Below are positions 10,014 to 21,100 of a stretch of DNA of 64,000 nt, piece by piece. Under the pieces are notes generated by a model that did not search any database, was not told where the DNA came from, and saw only the letters and a list, made by a program, of their open reading frames with translations. The DNA is from Trichostrongylus colubriformis (taxonomy: Eukaryota > Nematoda > Chromadorea > Rhabditida > Trichostrongylidae). The position numbers were made by a program, and so were the translations under genes. Each line of letters starts with the position of its first letter. Position 1 is the stretch's first letter. The stretch spans positions 28,793,426-28,857,425 of the forward strand of contig OZ022256.1 in the NCBI GenBank assembly GCA_963978905.1. Reading direction: 5' to 3'.

Positions 10014-13000
10014 ACTGCCAAACGCCTATAAGCTAATGAGTACATAGATTCGCGCCTGTTACCTACTGCCGTTGCTTTTTCGCGCTGATTTTCCGTTAAA
10101 TTATTCAATTGGTCACTGTTATATGTGTATATCATCAGAACCTCCTCCTCCCTGAACCCTCAAATCCCGGGGAGTAATTTGAGACTATGACTAGTCCATT
10201 TTGACTGTGATTATGAGCTTGCACAGAAAATAAATCTTCTATCGCGTGGAACTGTTACAAGAGCTTAAATCCAAAACTTCCTGCAGTTTACAGACTCACG
10301 AAGTTTCCAATCCTGCTTTGGCATCAGTCGTCACTTACATCATCACCATCACTTTTGAGTCAACATTGAAAGCTGAGATATGGCGAAGCTAACCTATCTC
10401 CTATGACAAGATAGACTTAAGCATATTTCACCTACAAGTCCAATAGCAAAAAAGTTAAATGATTTAGTTGGGGAAGGAATCCTCAACCCAGCTGCAATGA
10501 TGCGTACTGATGAACACGAATAAATCGCTAACCATAGGCGAAAAGTGGGGGATGATACAGGCAAATGTCATAATTGTCATGCGTAACGGTATTCACTAAA
10601 GCAGACACTTGTTAACCCAGGTTTTTACGTAAATGTCATTCAGTTAATATGAATGTCAAAACTAATTTTATCACTTGATAGTAAGTGAAAAGGTGAAATG
10701 AGCAGTGAAAGAACAGTACACATCTGAGTAACAATTTGGCAACGCGCTTCCAGTCAATCCCTTCAAACCCATAAAATTGACAAATGGGAGAGAAAAGAGG
10801 AGGAAACCAGTGATAATGTCTGGCTAGGGCCAAACCAACATTTGAAGACGGCATGCTGCCTCAGAATAACAGAGTAGTAGACGCGAGTCTTGACACTAGG
10901 GGCGATGGAACGAGCAATGTGCACAATGCCGATGGTACCATTAGGTTCAATATCGAAGGCGAACCCGTGTCAGAGGCATCATCCAGGTCATCTATGATTA
11001 CGATGGGCCACACGTAACTCATAGGGGATAACCGCTGGACGTCCCGCGTGATCGTTCGGTGCACTGGTGAAGTAAAGGATCTGCTGAGAAAACACCAATC
11101 AGGTGAAGCGAATCTCTGAAAAATCTTTCTGGTCACAGATGGGGGAAATTTTCGGGGGATCGTGACATTATTTACTGGGTTGTAATGAAAGTTTTTGTAT
11201 CAGTTTTTAATTTTTCTCCTACGGTCTTATTTTGCCTTTTACACCAAATTAGAGCTTAATTTAGAAAATAATGGATTCATACCGATATTTCCAGAAACTT
11301 TTACATAAGAAAAATTAAAAGATTTGAAAGAGTGAGTTCTCAGTTGAGAAAAATGAAATGAAATGTGTATATTAAAGAGAACTCATCGTGATATGACTTT
11401 CATGGACTCATCGTTCGCGATCAAGTACAGGCTACACTCGTGGAGAGGAACGATAGAAGTCCTCTCGAAAAATTATCATTTTCATCGTAGGCGTAGAGAT
11501 AGGAATAATCAAATGAAATGTTCAACTGTTTTGGGTTCCCCCTTTATGATCGTATTCACAGACGTTTTTGAGAGCTTCCAGGTGATTATGGTAAAATGTC
11601 GCAAAAATTATCCTACAACCCAAATGGGTCCTGCAAGAATGACCACCACCACCACAAGGGGAACGAGGTTTTTAAAACGGTGTTTCTCAAAAGGGGCTCA
11701 AGAGAAGGAGGGAAACTAGAGCAGAATCCATATCGAAGGAAACTACGCAATAGGTTTTAACTGACTTGAAAAGTACTTTCCATGGACATCAGTGTAGGAG
11801 GACACTGCTTTAAAACGTGCCATGACGCTCGTCCTAGAACAACTGACACTCAAATAGGCATTGAGAATTCGCACTTCATTAACAAGCGAATGGCCATATA
11901 TTGTTTGAATAAATATATGCAAACGTTCCAGCTGCAGCCGTCAGTCACATCCTCGCAGACATGTGAGAATGCCGTCAGGAGAAGAGTTGGCGAAGTGGCT
12001 CTACTCTTACAACTGAACACGAACTTCAAGTGGTTAACTTACGGTCAACTTTCAAGGCAGTTGGATGTGAAAGTGGTTTTGCTCAATCGACTTCAATACA
12101 GCAGATAGGGGACGAACAAGACTGCCTTCATTGTCGTTCTTGGTTCTGTTAGATCGTCGTCCTTGGACTTTCAATAGAATTATAAATCCCGATCGGAAGC
12201 AAATGCTACCTTACTTCAGCTTCAAACACTTAACTCACCGTCTCTTCACAGCGAATGGAATTTCTTTGCGCAACACCTCCTCTTTGTGATTTAGGATGAA
12301 GCATGAACTAGGGAGAAATGGTGACAGAGCCTCTGCTCGAACGATTCCGGAATTCTGACGGCCGCAACCTATAGAAAAAATGTTTTTTGAACTAAAGACA
12401 GAAAAGGAAAAGAGCTGAGCACCTACAGTCCTTCTGCCTTCCAATAAGTACTACGGTTCAAGCAGAATTCTGTGGTGAACAGCCCTCATGGTGCCATACA
12501 GTTGACGGAGAAGCGAGATGAATTAGCTTTTTCCATGTTTTCCATACTTTTTTCTGCGAACAAAAGCCGAGAAAACCGAAATTTTTAATAGACGTGTTTT
12601 TCTCGTCCACCCCATGGCTCCAACACCGCTTTCACAATTCTACATCCGCTTTATCCCCTAAGTCATTTTATCGATGAGAAATCACACGCCCACCATGATG
12701 ATCTCAGTACCGACATTCTACTTTTCTTTGATCAGAAGTCGTGAGTTTGCAGGAGGGTTCGAACAGCCGCTGACACATTGTGGATAACTATGGTGAATAT
12801 TGCTTTGAATAAATATACCCAGGGGGCACATCAATGTGAAAGCACATAACGTTCAGAATACCTCAAGTTGGCATCAGTATGAGTAGGAACTCTGGACTAT
12901 CATTTCGGCTTCTCACTTTAAGCTCAGTTCTAGCAAGCATATTCTACTTAGAACAGATAACCGAGCAGCCGGCCATACCTGTAGAGTAAGTAGTCAGTGA

Positions 13001-13024
13001 TTCGGAGTATCAAGCGGAAGATTA
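10014..13024. other. no confident gene
   Basis: ORFs of 108-118 codons (11363-11719 and 11782-12108, plus strand) and 91 codons (10861-11136, minus strand) show no recognisable motif and no clear splice sites. Base composition is mostly AT-rich. No inverted repeat was noticed. The region may hold old unrecognised repeats. Confidence 0.35.
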
Positions 13025-13398
13025 TTAGGTCGTAAGGAAAGTTTTGGCCGGTTTTTGAAATTTCAACTTTGGGGGTTCATAACTCGGCTCAGAGTGCATC
13101 TTTTCTCACAGAATGAGCACCATTCGATTCATTACACTCATGGCAACACTATGCATACCTACTTATCTCAATTTGATCAAGGGTTGATGATTTATATTGC
13201 CCGAAATGAAAAAAGTCGACTCCAAATTGCCACTTTTTCTGAACACACTGCTACTGAAGGAGCTCTCCAGATGTTTGGGAAAGTGGGGCTTAGTTGGCGC
13301 TAGATCTGGTGAATATGAGGGACAAGTGAGGGCTTCAGCCTGCAACTGCTTCAATTACTGGAAGGGGATTTGTGAAAAATGCGCTTGCGCATAAAACG
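13025..13398 (-). mobile_element. mariner-derived element (family A), truncated copy
   Basis: Begins with TTAGGTCGTAAGGAAAG preceded by TA at 13023-13024 and matches the left part of the copies at 8721 and 41273. It stops abruptly at about 13398, where Tc1-like sequence begins. The minus strand at 13354-13163 reads CPSYSPDLAPTKPHFPKHLE, the C-terminal signature of mariner transposases (SPDLAPTDYHLF type) with the catalytic Asp lost. Confidence 0.75.
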
Positions 13399-14208
13399 CA
13401 ACGAGAACTTTTGAAGTCGAGGATCTTTCACCGTGGAGATCCTATCAAGACTCTAATCAAAGGCAGCAGCAAGAAGAATAGAGCACCAGTACGAGTGGCA
13501 CGGAAATCATCTACCATTACCAAAAAAAGGGCCGATCAAGAACGAGCAATGTCTACGGCTTTGGCAGACGGCAAGAAGAGGATCTACTGAAACGATGACG
13601 TCTATTTCAACAGCATCGCCTCAGAGCTCCATATTTCAGTGCTCAAAATATCGCGAAATTTGTATTGGATATACACAGCTACCGCTTCCTTCGGGGACAG
13701 GTGCTCAGCCCAGCTGTCAAAATTAGACTGGAAAAATGTAAAAAGCGTCTCTCAGCAGTTTGTGCGGTGCACCTCTCCGACATTGTCTGAACTGACGAGA
13801 AAACTTCACTGGCGTAGTCGCGCAAAACAAAACTAGCGGCAACTGCTTTCTCCGCCAGAGGAAAACTTCAGGAAACATCGGGTGAGAACAGGAGCACTCT
13901 CCAAAGTCAGTGAGGTCTGGTCCGGGATACCACGAGAAGGCAAGATGCCCCTGGTTATGTTGATAAAAGTATTAAAATCAACTCGGGAATTCACCAAAAT
14001 CCTGTCGCAACATTGGGCGCATGAGGAAGTCAACGATTTCTATCTTCCAACGTCATTTAGGGATGTGGCCATTGGCTCTCCAGATTTTAATCTAGCGTAC
14101 TACTCTCGAGCTATCGCAGCAAAAAGTCCCTTCTCCTCATCAGCGCAGTTTGGGAAGTATGCAGACGGCGATCCAGAAGAAATGAAAGTGATTGATGTGC
14201 ACTTTTGA
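13399..14208 (+). mobile_element. degenerate Tc1-like transposase
   Basis: Three plus-strand pieces in different frames form a Tc1-like transposase: a helix-turn-helix at 13400-13588 (ILHRGDPIK-like: SRIFHRGDPIKTLIKG, then KKRADQERAMSTAL), a second helix-turn-helix at 13600-13680 (FNSIASELHISVLKISRN), and a catalytic-core remnant at 13880-14208 (VWSGIPREGKMPLVMLIKVLKSTREF; then SPDFNLAYYS, which corresponds to SPDLNPxDYS). The QQD catalytic motif is degraded. Similarity is by motif order and is moderate. It may have truncated the family A element directly to its left. Confidence 0.55.
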
Positions 14209-14380
14209 TACGAGATTGGAGGCTCGCATTCGAGCTTAAGGCACCTACTTCGAACAGTACCCTGGAAAATATTCCTGTGCCCATTGCTTACTGTTTGAAT
14301 GAATTTCATCGAAAAGAACGTCTTAATTATGCTTTCATGCGGGAATAGATGCCGGACCTTACTTTGGAAGAAACCCTGGG

Positions 14381-14533
14381 CAGTCCGTATACAGCGTTAG
14401 GCAAGGCGTGGCTTACGGACTTGGATGAGTGTGTGGAAGAGGTGGGGGAAGGGGAAGTCAGAGAGTCATGAGTTTAATGCATTCTCATTCAAGTTCGTAG
14501 GCCACGCCCTGTCTAACGCTGCGATATGGACTG
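14381..14533. mobile_element. MITE family B (CAGTCC termini)
   Basis: 153 bp with terminal inverted repeats of about 45 bp: CAGTCCGTATACAGCGTTAG on the left and its diverged inverted copy ending GATATGGACTG on the right. The inner parts contain CGTGGC.TACGGACTTGGATGAG. The right flank is TA; the left flank GG is probably a mutated TA. Other copies: 32735-32899, 40516-40689 and one end at about 59325-59405. Confidence 0.8.
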
Positions 14534-14622
14534 TATATTTATTTCAGGTTTACTGGAGACACTTGCTTTTCAGATCTTTATTGTTATCTGCCTTCTTTCC
14601 AAATCTCTAACGCTTAATGTCC

Positions 14623-14693
14623 AGCGCTCACTGAGGTAGTGATGACTTAAGCCTTCGGCTAAGGCTTAAGTCATCAGGACGAGGTGGAGCGCT
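14623..14693. repeat. stem-loop with 15-bp perfect stem
   Basis: A perfect 15-bp inverted repeat (14641-14655 with 14661-14675, arm GATGACTTAAGCCTT) closes on a 5-base loop. Outside it, AGCGCTC (14623-14629) pairs with GAGCGCT (14687-14693), leaving an 11-by-11 internal loop. The sequence TGAGGTAGT at 14632-14640 matches the 5' seed of let-7 but lies in the unpaired part, so a microRNA is not supported. It may be a MITE relic. Confidence 0.6.
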
Positions 14694-16849
14694 TCAAAAC
14701 TGCCAACAAGATTGATGGGTAATGGTAGCATAAATGGGTACCTCCTCCAACAACTACAAGGGTTTATTCTGGCCTACAATTGGTCAGCCTTGTCTAATAA
14801 AAGAGGTATTAGAGGTGTTTCATCAGCTCAACGTAAACGTTCAGCTGGAGACCAGAGTGATGCTCAGCTCGGCTGTAAGCCACACCCTTCAACAGCTCCT
14901 CTCCCACTACTGGAGTTCTGGCGCAATGCTACTGGAGTTCTGGCGCAGTGAGTGGTGTGGATCCATGAAATGGAAAGCGACCTTATTTCAATGTAAACAG
15001 TACACAGTAGCACATCATCTACGGTATGACAAGTCATCACGAAGAGATGATAGTGAGTTTCACGTCAACGAAACCTTATCGAACTTTATCATGGAGTATC
15101 CGGTTACGCTATCTCACCTTACAATGCTTATTGTTAGTATGAAACTAACCAACAGTCGATCTCAAAGGAGAACTTCCCAGTATAACGATTTCCTACCACA
15201 ATCTAATACGAGACTACATAGTAAAACCCAGTTTCCTCTATTTCAGCTATTACATTTTCTCTAAATTTATTTTTCCTCCGGAAGTCCTATGTTACTACTG
15301 AATCAAAATAATATAAGTTTTCTCTGCGGTTTCTGTTGAAATAAGATGGGCAAATTATTTAGCCAATTCTCGTAGTTCCCATCATTACACACACGAAGTA
15401 TTCTAGGTGTAGTCAAAAACCGCAGTATGTACCATCACGATATCAGGTGAGTTTGCAAGACCTCTAGTACACCATATTTGGATAATCACTGCGCTTGACA
15501 ACTCGTTCGTAGCTAATTGTGACCATTGACAACGATCACCAAAGTGCAAGAGAAACAGTCGCTTATGTAACATGGGGGTCGCACTCAAAAACGCATTCCA
15601 AACTACTTCCGTTAAAGATCCTTGAAACATGTAATATTGACGTGTCCGTTTGTCCCATGACGTTTTGTTTTGAAATGTCTGCGATTACTGATGGCCGTCC
15701 GTGAAGTGTCTCCTCACTCTAAGCTTAGGCTGAATCCCACATCTCAGTTTGTATGCATTTCTTCTTACCGCCAAATGTCTTCCCGCATGCAACATTACAA
15801 AAAAATGAAAGTGTGAGGTTGGAGCGAAAATGTTCTTGGAGGATCTGCATACATAGGATCTGTCAAATGAGAGTTAGTATGGAATGAATCGCTCGTACCT
15901 TCTACTAACATCGATAGGATGACACCTCCTTAAATGCGTGTCTGTTCTAGTACTATACTTCATGTGCTGGAAGGTACTAAGATATCAATGCAAACCTGAA
16001 TGTGATTTTTGCCGAAGCCTTGCAGGGAGGAAGCCCCGAAATCGGTGAATCAATCGGTGATTCAAATTTTGAATGTGGTAATTTTTTGTATCCTTTTTGT
16101 GATGGAAGACACTTCTCCGAGCTCCTTCTCCGTTGCCTAGAAAGAAATAATTTTGACCAGTTCGTTGCAATGCTTTACAGCTGCGGCGTTCAGTATATGC
16201 ATATCTGAAAGCCGCCTTCAAACCTACGCCAAAATCACTGCGAGCTGCCCCAAAAATGTAGTATCACTTAAGGTAATTGCTGAACAAAGCAAAGAAATCT
16301 CATAGGGGATGCAGAGGTCAGCGTTCCAAAAGTGGTTGAAGGGCCGACTGTATGTACTGGCACTGGAACAATGGAGGAGGGTTTGTAGTTCAACTCCACT
16401 CAGCGCTCATGCTCTTGCATTTTCTTGATTCTCTTTGTCCAGCGCTAAACTTTGCGCACATGCAGAATAACTGCAATTTTTGTTGCTGGTGCACCAAAGG
16501 GACCTCATTTAGATATAACATGCATCCGCCCTACATGCTGCGGCCTCGGGCTCGATTATCTCAGCTGGCAGTTAACCCTGTTATGATTAATATTTTTGTA
16601 CTATGACTGTTTTTTTCTGGATGTCTCGCGAGCAAAAAAAATACAACTGTGAATGTGCCTAATGGTGACCTTATTTCTGCTATATCAGTCTTTGCCACCT
16701 CATATAGAAGAGCACAACACATCCAGTACGGGTGCTATTTGATTTTTTTGTACAATGGTGAGCCCAAGTGCTGCCAGCTTTTCACACCTTTGGTCTTCTG
16801 TTCTATTGTGCGCACCTTTGAGTGTGTTTGGACCCTTTGGCGCCCCTAG
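14694..16849. other. no gene recognised; 22-bp duplication at 14907-14950
   Basis: A 176-codon plus-strand ORF (14734-15264) has no recognisable domain, no signal peptide and is crossed by a 22-bp direct duplication (unit CTACTGGAGTTCTGGCGCAATG). It is treated as chance. Nothing else is supported. Confidence 0.35.
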
Positions 16850-17320
16850 AACGCGTGCCAGGCGTTTCCGTGCAAAACTAGTGTGATATTCGTGCTCAGG
16901 ATACTCAATTAACCCTAGAAACAGAATAGTACCCAAATTGAGATTTTGACCCAAACTCGAGACAGTGGGATGGACAATAGGCACTTGTCACTGCTCCACT
17001 TGTACAAACGAACAACTAGCAGCCTCGACTAAATTCGATGGGGCATGGCCAGAATCAATGCATTCCAAGTGACTGCACCTAACTACACCATGCGATGGCA
17101 AAAAAAATAGCAAATATTTCCATATTTCCATATATCGGCTAGCGACCTCCTTTCGTTGAGTGTTCTTTTCCATGGTAGTAGTAGTAGTAGTGGTACTAGT
17201 GATCGCCCAATTTTTCGAGTTTGGGTCATGATCGCGATTAGCCTGAAAACTTGCTTCCCAGGGTAGTTCGACCCCCTAAGCATGAATATCACACGTGCTT
17301 TGCGGGAAAACGCCTAATTT
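16850..17320. repeat. foldback repeat
   Basis: Sequence from about 16850 to 16966 is repeated in inverted, diverged form at about 17205-17320 (shared cores: TCGAGTTTGGGTCA, GAATATCACAC, AAACGCCT). The loop is about 240 bp. Related single segments with AGTGTGATATTCGTG occur near 47619 and AGCACGAATATCA near 45145, suggesting a dispersed family. Type unknown; termini not resolved. Confidence 0.5.
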
Positions 17321-18133
17321 CCTTGTTATCAGCATTGGCCGGCCCGAACATCGCCTAGTACGCAAAATACTGAATCTAGCGGTTCCCTGGCAGAATAAAA
17401 ATTGATTTTGTACACATTTTGCACGTGCGGTCATGCATGAGCACAGATGGATGAAAACTAGAAAAATGCAAAAGTTGGTCCTTTGTGGGGACCGAACCAT
17501 CCACCATTTCCTAGGCCCACCAAAACCACTGAACCGAATTTGAGACCGGTTTTCTGTTTCATGTTTGTGACCCTAAGATGCAAAAAACCGTTTTGAAAAA
17601 GCTCACCATGAGCTGATGGACCTTCCTTGTAAGTGTTCACGCAGACCGTTTTAAGCAGTCCACAGATTTGGCACATTGTGGAAAATTGTGGATTATGAAA
17701 GTCAATGCATTCGGTGGTGCAACAACAAAGAATGAAATGAAGTGCTAAAAAATGAATGCCCGATGAATAGAAACCCGGAAAGCTTCGCTTCGTCCTCCTA
17801 ACTTTAGCCTCCCCCCCCCCCTCCTCTTCCGAGCGGCATCTAAAGCGCCCCGCCTCGCAGCAACCTGAAAATTGGCAACCGCGCAACCCAAAACGTAGAC
17901 AAATGAGGTCGTCACAAGGGGTTAACGACCCAATAGCCGTGTGTGAATCAGGACGCAAACCGTCGACGCTGTATATCGCGCTACAACCGACTGAGCACTG
18001 AAGATGAAAATGGAAGCATTTCGAACACATTCATTCACGAACACTACAACGCTACAGCGGTTTGAAACTGTAAATGGAAATCGGAAAAAAGTTTGTAAAC
18101 AAAGATTCTGAAAAAAGTTCTTCGAAAAAGAAG
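17321..18133. other. no gene recognised; mono-C run
   Basis: Contains a run of 11 C at 17811-17821. A 190-codon minus-strand ORF (17458-18030) spans it, but its translation of the C run is a glycine/glutamate stretch, it has no domain or splice context, and it is considered chance. This stretch also holds the 3' flank of the gene ending at 18134; no canonical AATAAA was found close by. Confidence 0.4.
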
Positions 18134-21100
18134 TTAATCACATATTGTATCGAGATATGCATCGACCTGGTCATAGACCTGTTTTTCAAGATCTTCCATA
18201 TTTTCAATCAAAGCTATACGAATTTGTTGTTCCAGTGAAGAATCCTTCTCGATCAATTTTTTGGCGACAAATGCGTATGTTTGACAATCACCACGGAAAC
18301 TCTGCAAAGTCACACTTAAGTACAGTAAAAAAAAAAACACCAGTAAGTTCCGTTTGCTCATCCCACCCCTATAAATTCCACTGTCTGGATAGATTGAAAC
18401 AACCAGCTTTTGTAAGGCATCACTTTCAGAGCAACTACGACCTCAGGATGTGATTCCCGCTGCCTGTTCAAATGCGCCGTCTGAGAATAGCACGTGATTC
18501 CGTAACTTTTCCAAGACTTTTTCCAGTATAAAACACAGGGAAGTAGGATCAACCAGGAGCACTGCGTAGAATCTTCAGCCGGAATCGCGAAAAATCTACG
18601 TTGAGAGCTTCGACAGAACCTGATGGTGGCGGGCAGTCAGAAACAACAGAAGTGCGCAAATGTTTTATACCATGAGAAATTGGAAGAACTGACGTTCCTC
18701 ACACAGCATTTTCACAACAGACTTGATTGAGTAGCTCGCTATACAGAACCATTACTGGAAGTACGAGGGGTTACGTGAGAATCAGCCATGTGAGGAAACA
18801 AATGCTAGAAAGAGATTGCGCATGTCACCTTCACAGCTGAATCTCTCAGATCATGCGCCGCAAGAGAGAAGGTTCACTGAGGCGCTATGACACTTTGCTG
18901 GTGTGTACCGTTACGTCAGGATTTCTTGTCGGGTTGTGTGACACGCGACATTTGCGCACAAAATGGCTGGACTTGGTGGGGATTGCAATTGCGTAAGAGC
19001 ACGTTCATGCTTTGCGCAACGACACCGCCACCGGCCGCGACAGCGTCAAAATCATGTGCCCGCCGCCCACTGCGGCACAACAGCTACCATCAATCAGTGG
19101 TGAACTGAAAACGTGATTTCTGTTCTATGAAGTGAAACCAGGTTAAAAGCAGATTCAATTCAGCGGCGAAATGAATGAAGAGAATGGAAGAATGAAATCC
19201 CGCGAAATCCCGTGACACGATGAAGATGCGTATGACGCAGTCCTCGCTCTTCTAATGCAATTGACGCAGATCCAACGAGTCCAGCTGTCTCGTGTACGAA
19301 CATCATGCGCCGTAGTCGCGACGCGAAGTCCTGACGTGAGGATATGCACCTGCAATTTGCGGCACCGACACCAACCTTGTCTTTGCCTGCCCCGCCTGCC
19401 GGCACCATGGTTGACGGGTGCCGACCCGGCAAAGTACGACGGCGGCCGAAAAGATTACTTCCGACAATCCTATAGTTGCTTGCGAGGTTCTTGTCTCTAT
19501 GGAGCAGAGATGTCCCCCTACGACATGAGTGATTTTCCAAAAACTAGCGAATCTGTTAATAATGCGACACATCACCAGGCGATTATCAGATCCAACGAAT
19601 TTCCTGCAACTTTCATCTCAAATATGAAACTGAGACGCAGGCGTAGAACGAACAGATGATTATGTTGCAACCTTGCATGTACAATGACTTATATCAGACA
19701 TCACAATAAGAACAATGGCGTTAACGTAGGGAGGTGAGAGGCGACCAGGAATTTGGAAAAAATGTGAAATGGCACTGTTCTGTACCTTCTTCAGAGCATG
19801 CATGGATACTTGTTCTTTCACGACCAGCAAGAGGAGGTGCGTCTAAGAGAGGCGTTTGGATGCGCTGCGAACGGTCACAACGTTCACACTTGTGCCCATC
19901 GTTTGCAGCGCAATTCTATGCAATTTTCCTAACTATTCAGACAACTAAAAAAAGTTGGGAGAGGATTGCATGAACAAGCCCGAGGCAGCGGGCGATAACT
20001 TGGACGACCGCTGAAAAAAAGTAAAAGAGCTCATAGCGCGGAAGTGAAAATGAACCAATAGGAATGCTCAAAAACCCAGAGAACGGCCCCCGATTTGGCC
20101 GAAAAAAAAAAACTCGTAGTGGGTCCCGCTCTGACAGCAAAGTGCCGATTGGCCACGCCCATCTGTGAGGTGGTCAAGCAGCTCGCTTATCGCTGGCAGT
20201 ACCACAGAGTCTGGCGGCTTGCGCATGGGTCGAAGAGCTCGAAGCGCGCCTCTCAGCGCGGAACGCGTCACACTTCGCAAACACCCATTTTTCTTCAAAT
20301 AATCCAAAATATCGCACACGCTCCATTTGAACAAGTACATAGCGCAGTTTATATCGTTAGATTATGACTTCACCCCTATAGTAGAATGCCTGTTTATCTA
20401 GCAGCGCGCCTTTTTTCTTGAGCCGAAAAAAAGGAATATCAAAATAAATAACCTCTTCTAGCTTCTTCTTCCTCACTAAAAACCTTTCCAGATTTATCTC
20501 GCTCAGCTTAGAAAGCCGCTCTTCTCTAATTGTACGCTTTTCTTCGTCACTATCTTGTTGCTGCATTGCTAAACTACTTAGCCGCAGTCCACCTGTACCT
20601 TAAAAATGATATATCGACATAATACTGGACTCAAATCCGTACAATTAAGTATTGGGAAGAAACTTACTTTCATCGGACTTCGGCTCCGCCTTGACAGTTT
20701 TTATTAAATTTGCTTGAATTTCTTTGATCTGTGAAAAGTACCGAGAAGTTGTCGGGAAACGTGATGTCATAGTTTTAGCAGATGAGACCTCACTCTGGAA
20801 TCAAACTTCTTCAAAAAAAGGAATATGAGTTGCATCAAGCTGACAAGACAAATCAAAAGCGGATGACAATGACGCTGACAAAAAAAAAAAACAAAAACTA
20901 AAAAAACATTTTGAGACATGAAGGCTTAGCATTAGGTTTACAACAGACTAACTATAAGAACGATTCGTGCTTAGGGAGACAAACTATACAGAGAAGAACA
21001 ATAATGGACCACAATGATGATTGGAAATAGGGTGACCAAGGAAAGTAGTGCTGCCTATAACGGATGCTAACATGGAAAGATACCTCATGGATACAACACA

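Noticed and set aside
14630..14693. let-7 family microRNA
   Set aside because: Only the first nine bases match and they lie in an unpaired internal loop of the hairpin.
14734..15264. 176-codon plus-strand ORF
   Set aside because: No recognisable motif, overlapped by a local tandem duplication and by another ORF in a different frame.
17458..18030. 190-codon minus-strand ORF
   Set aside because: It crosses a mono-C run, lacks any domain, signal peptide or splice context, and its composition is not protein-like.
19155..19660. Overlapping ORFs of 90-134 codons on both strands
   Set aside because: They lie in an intron of the RRM/RS gene, mirror each other and show no domain.
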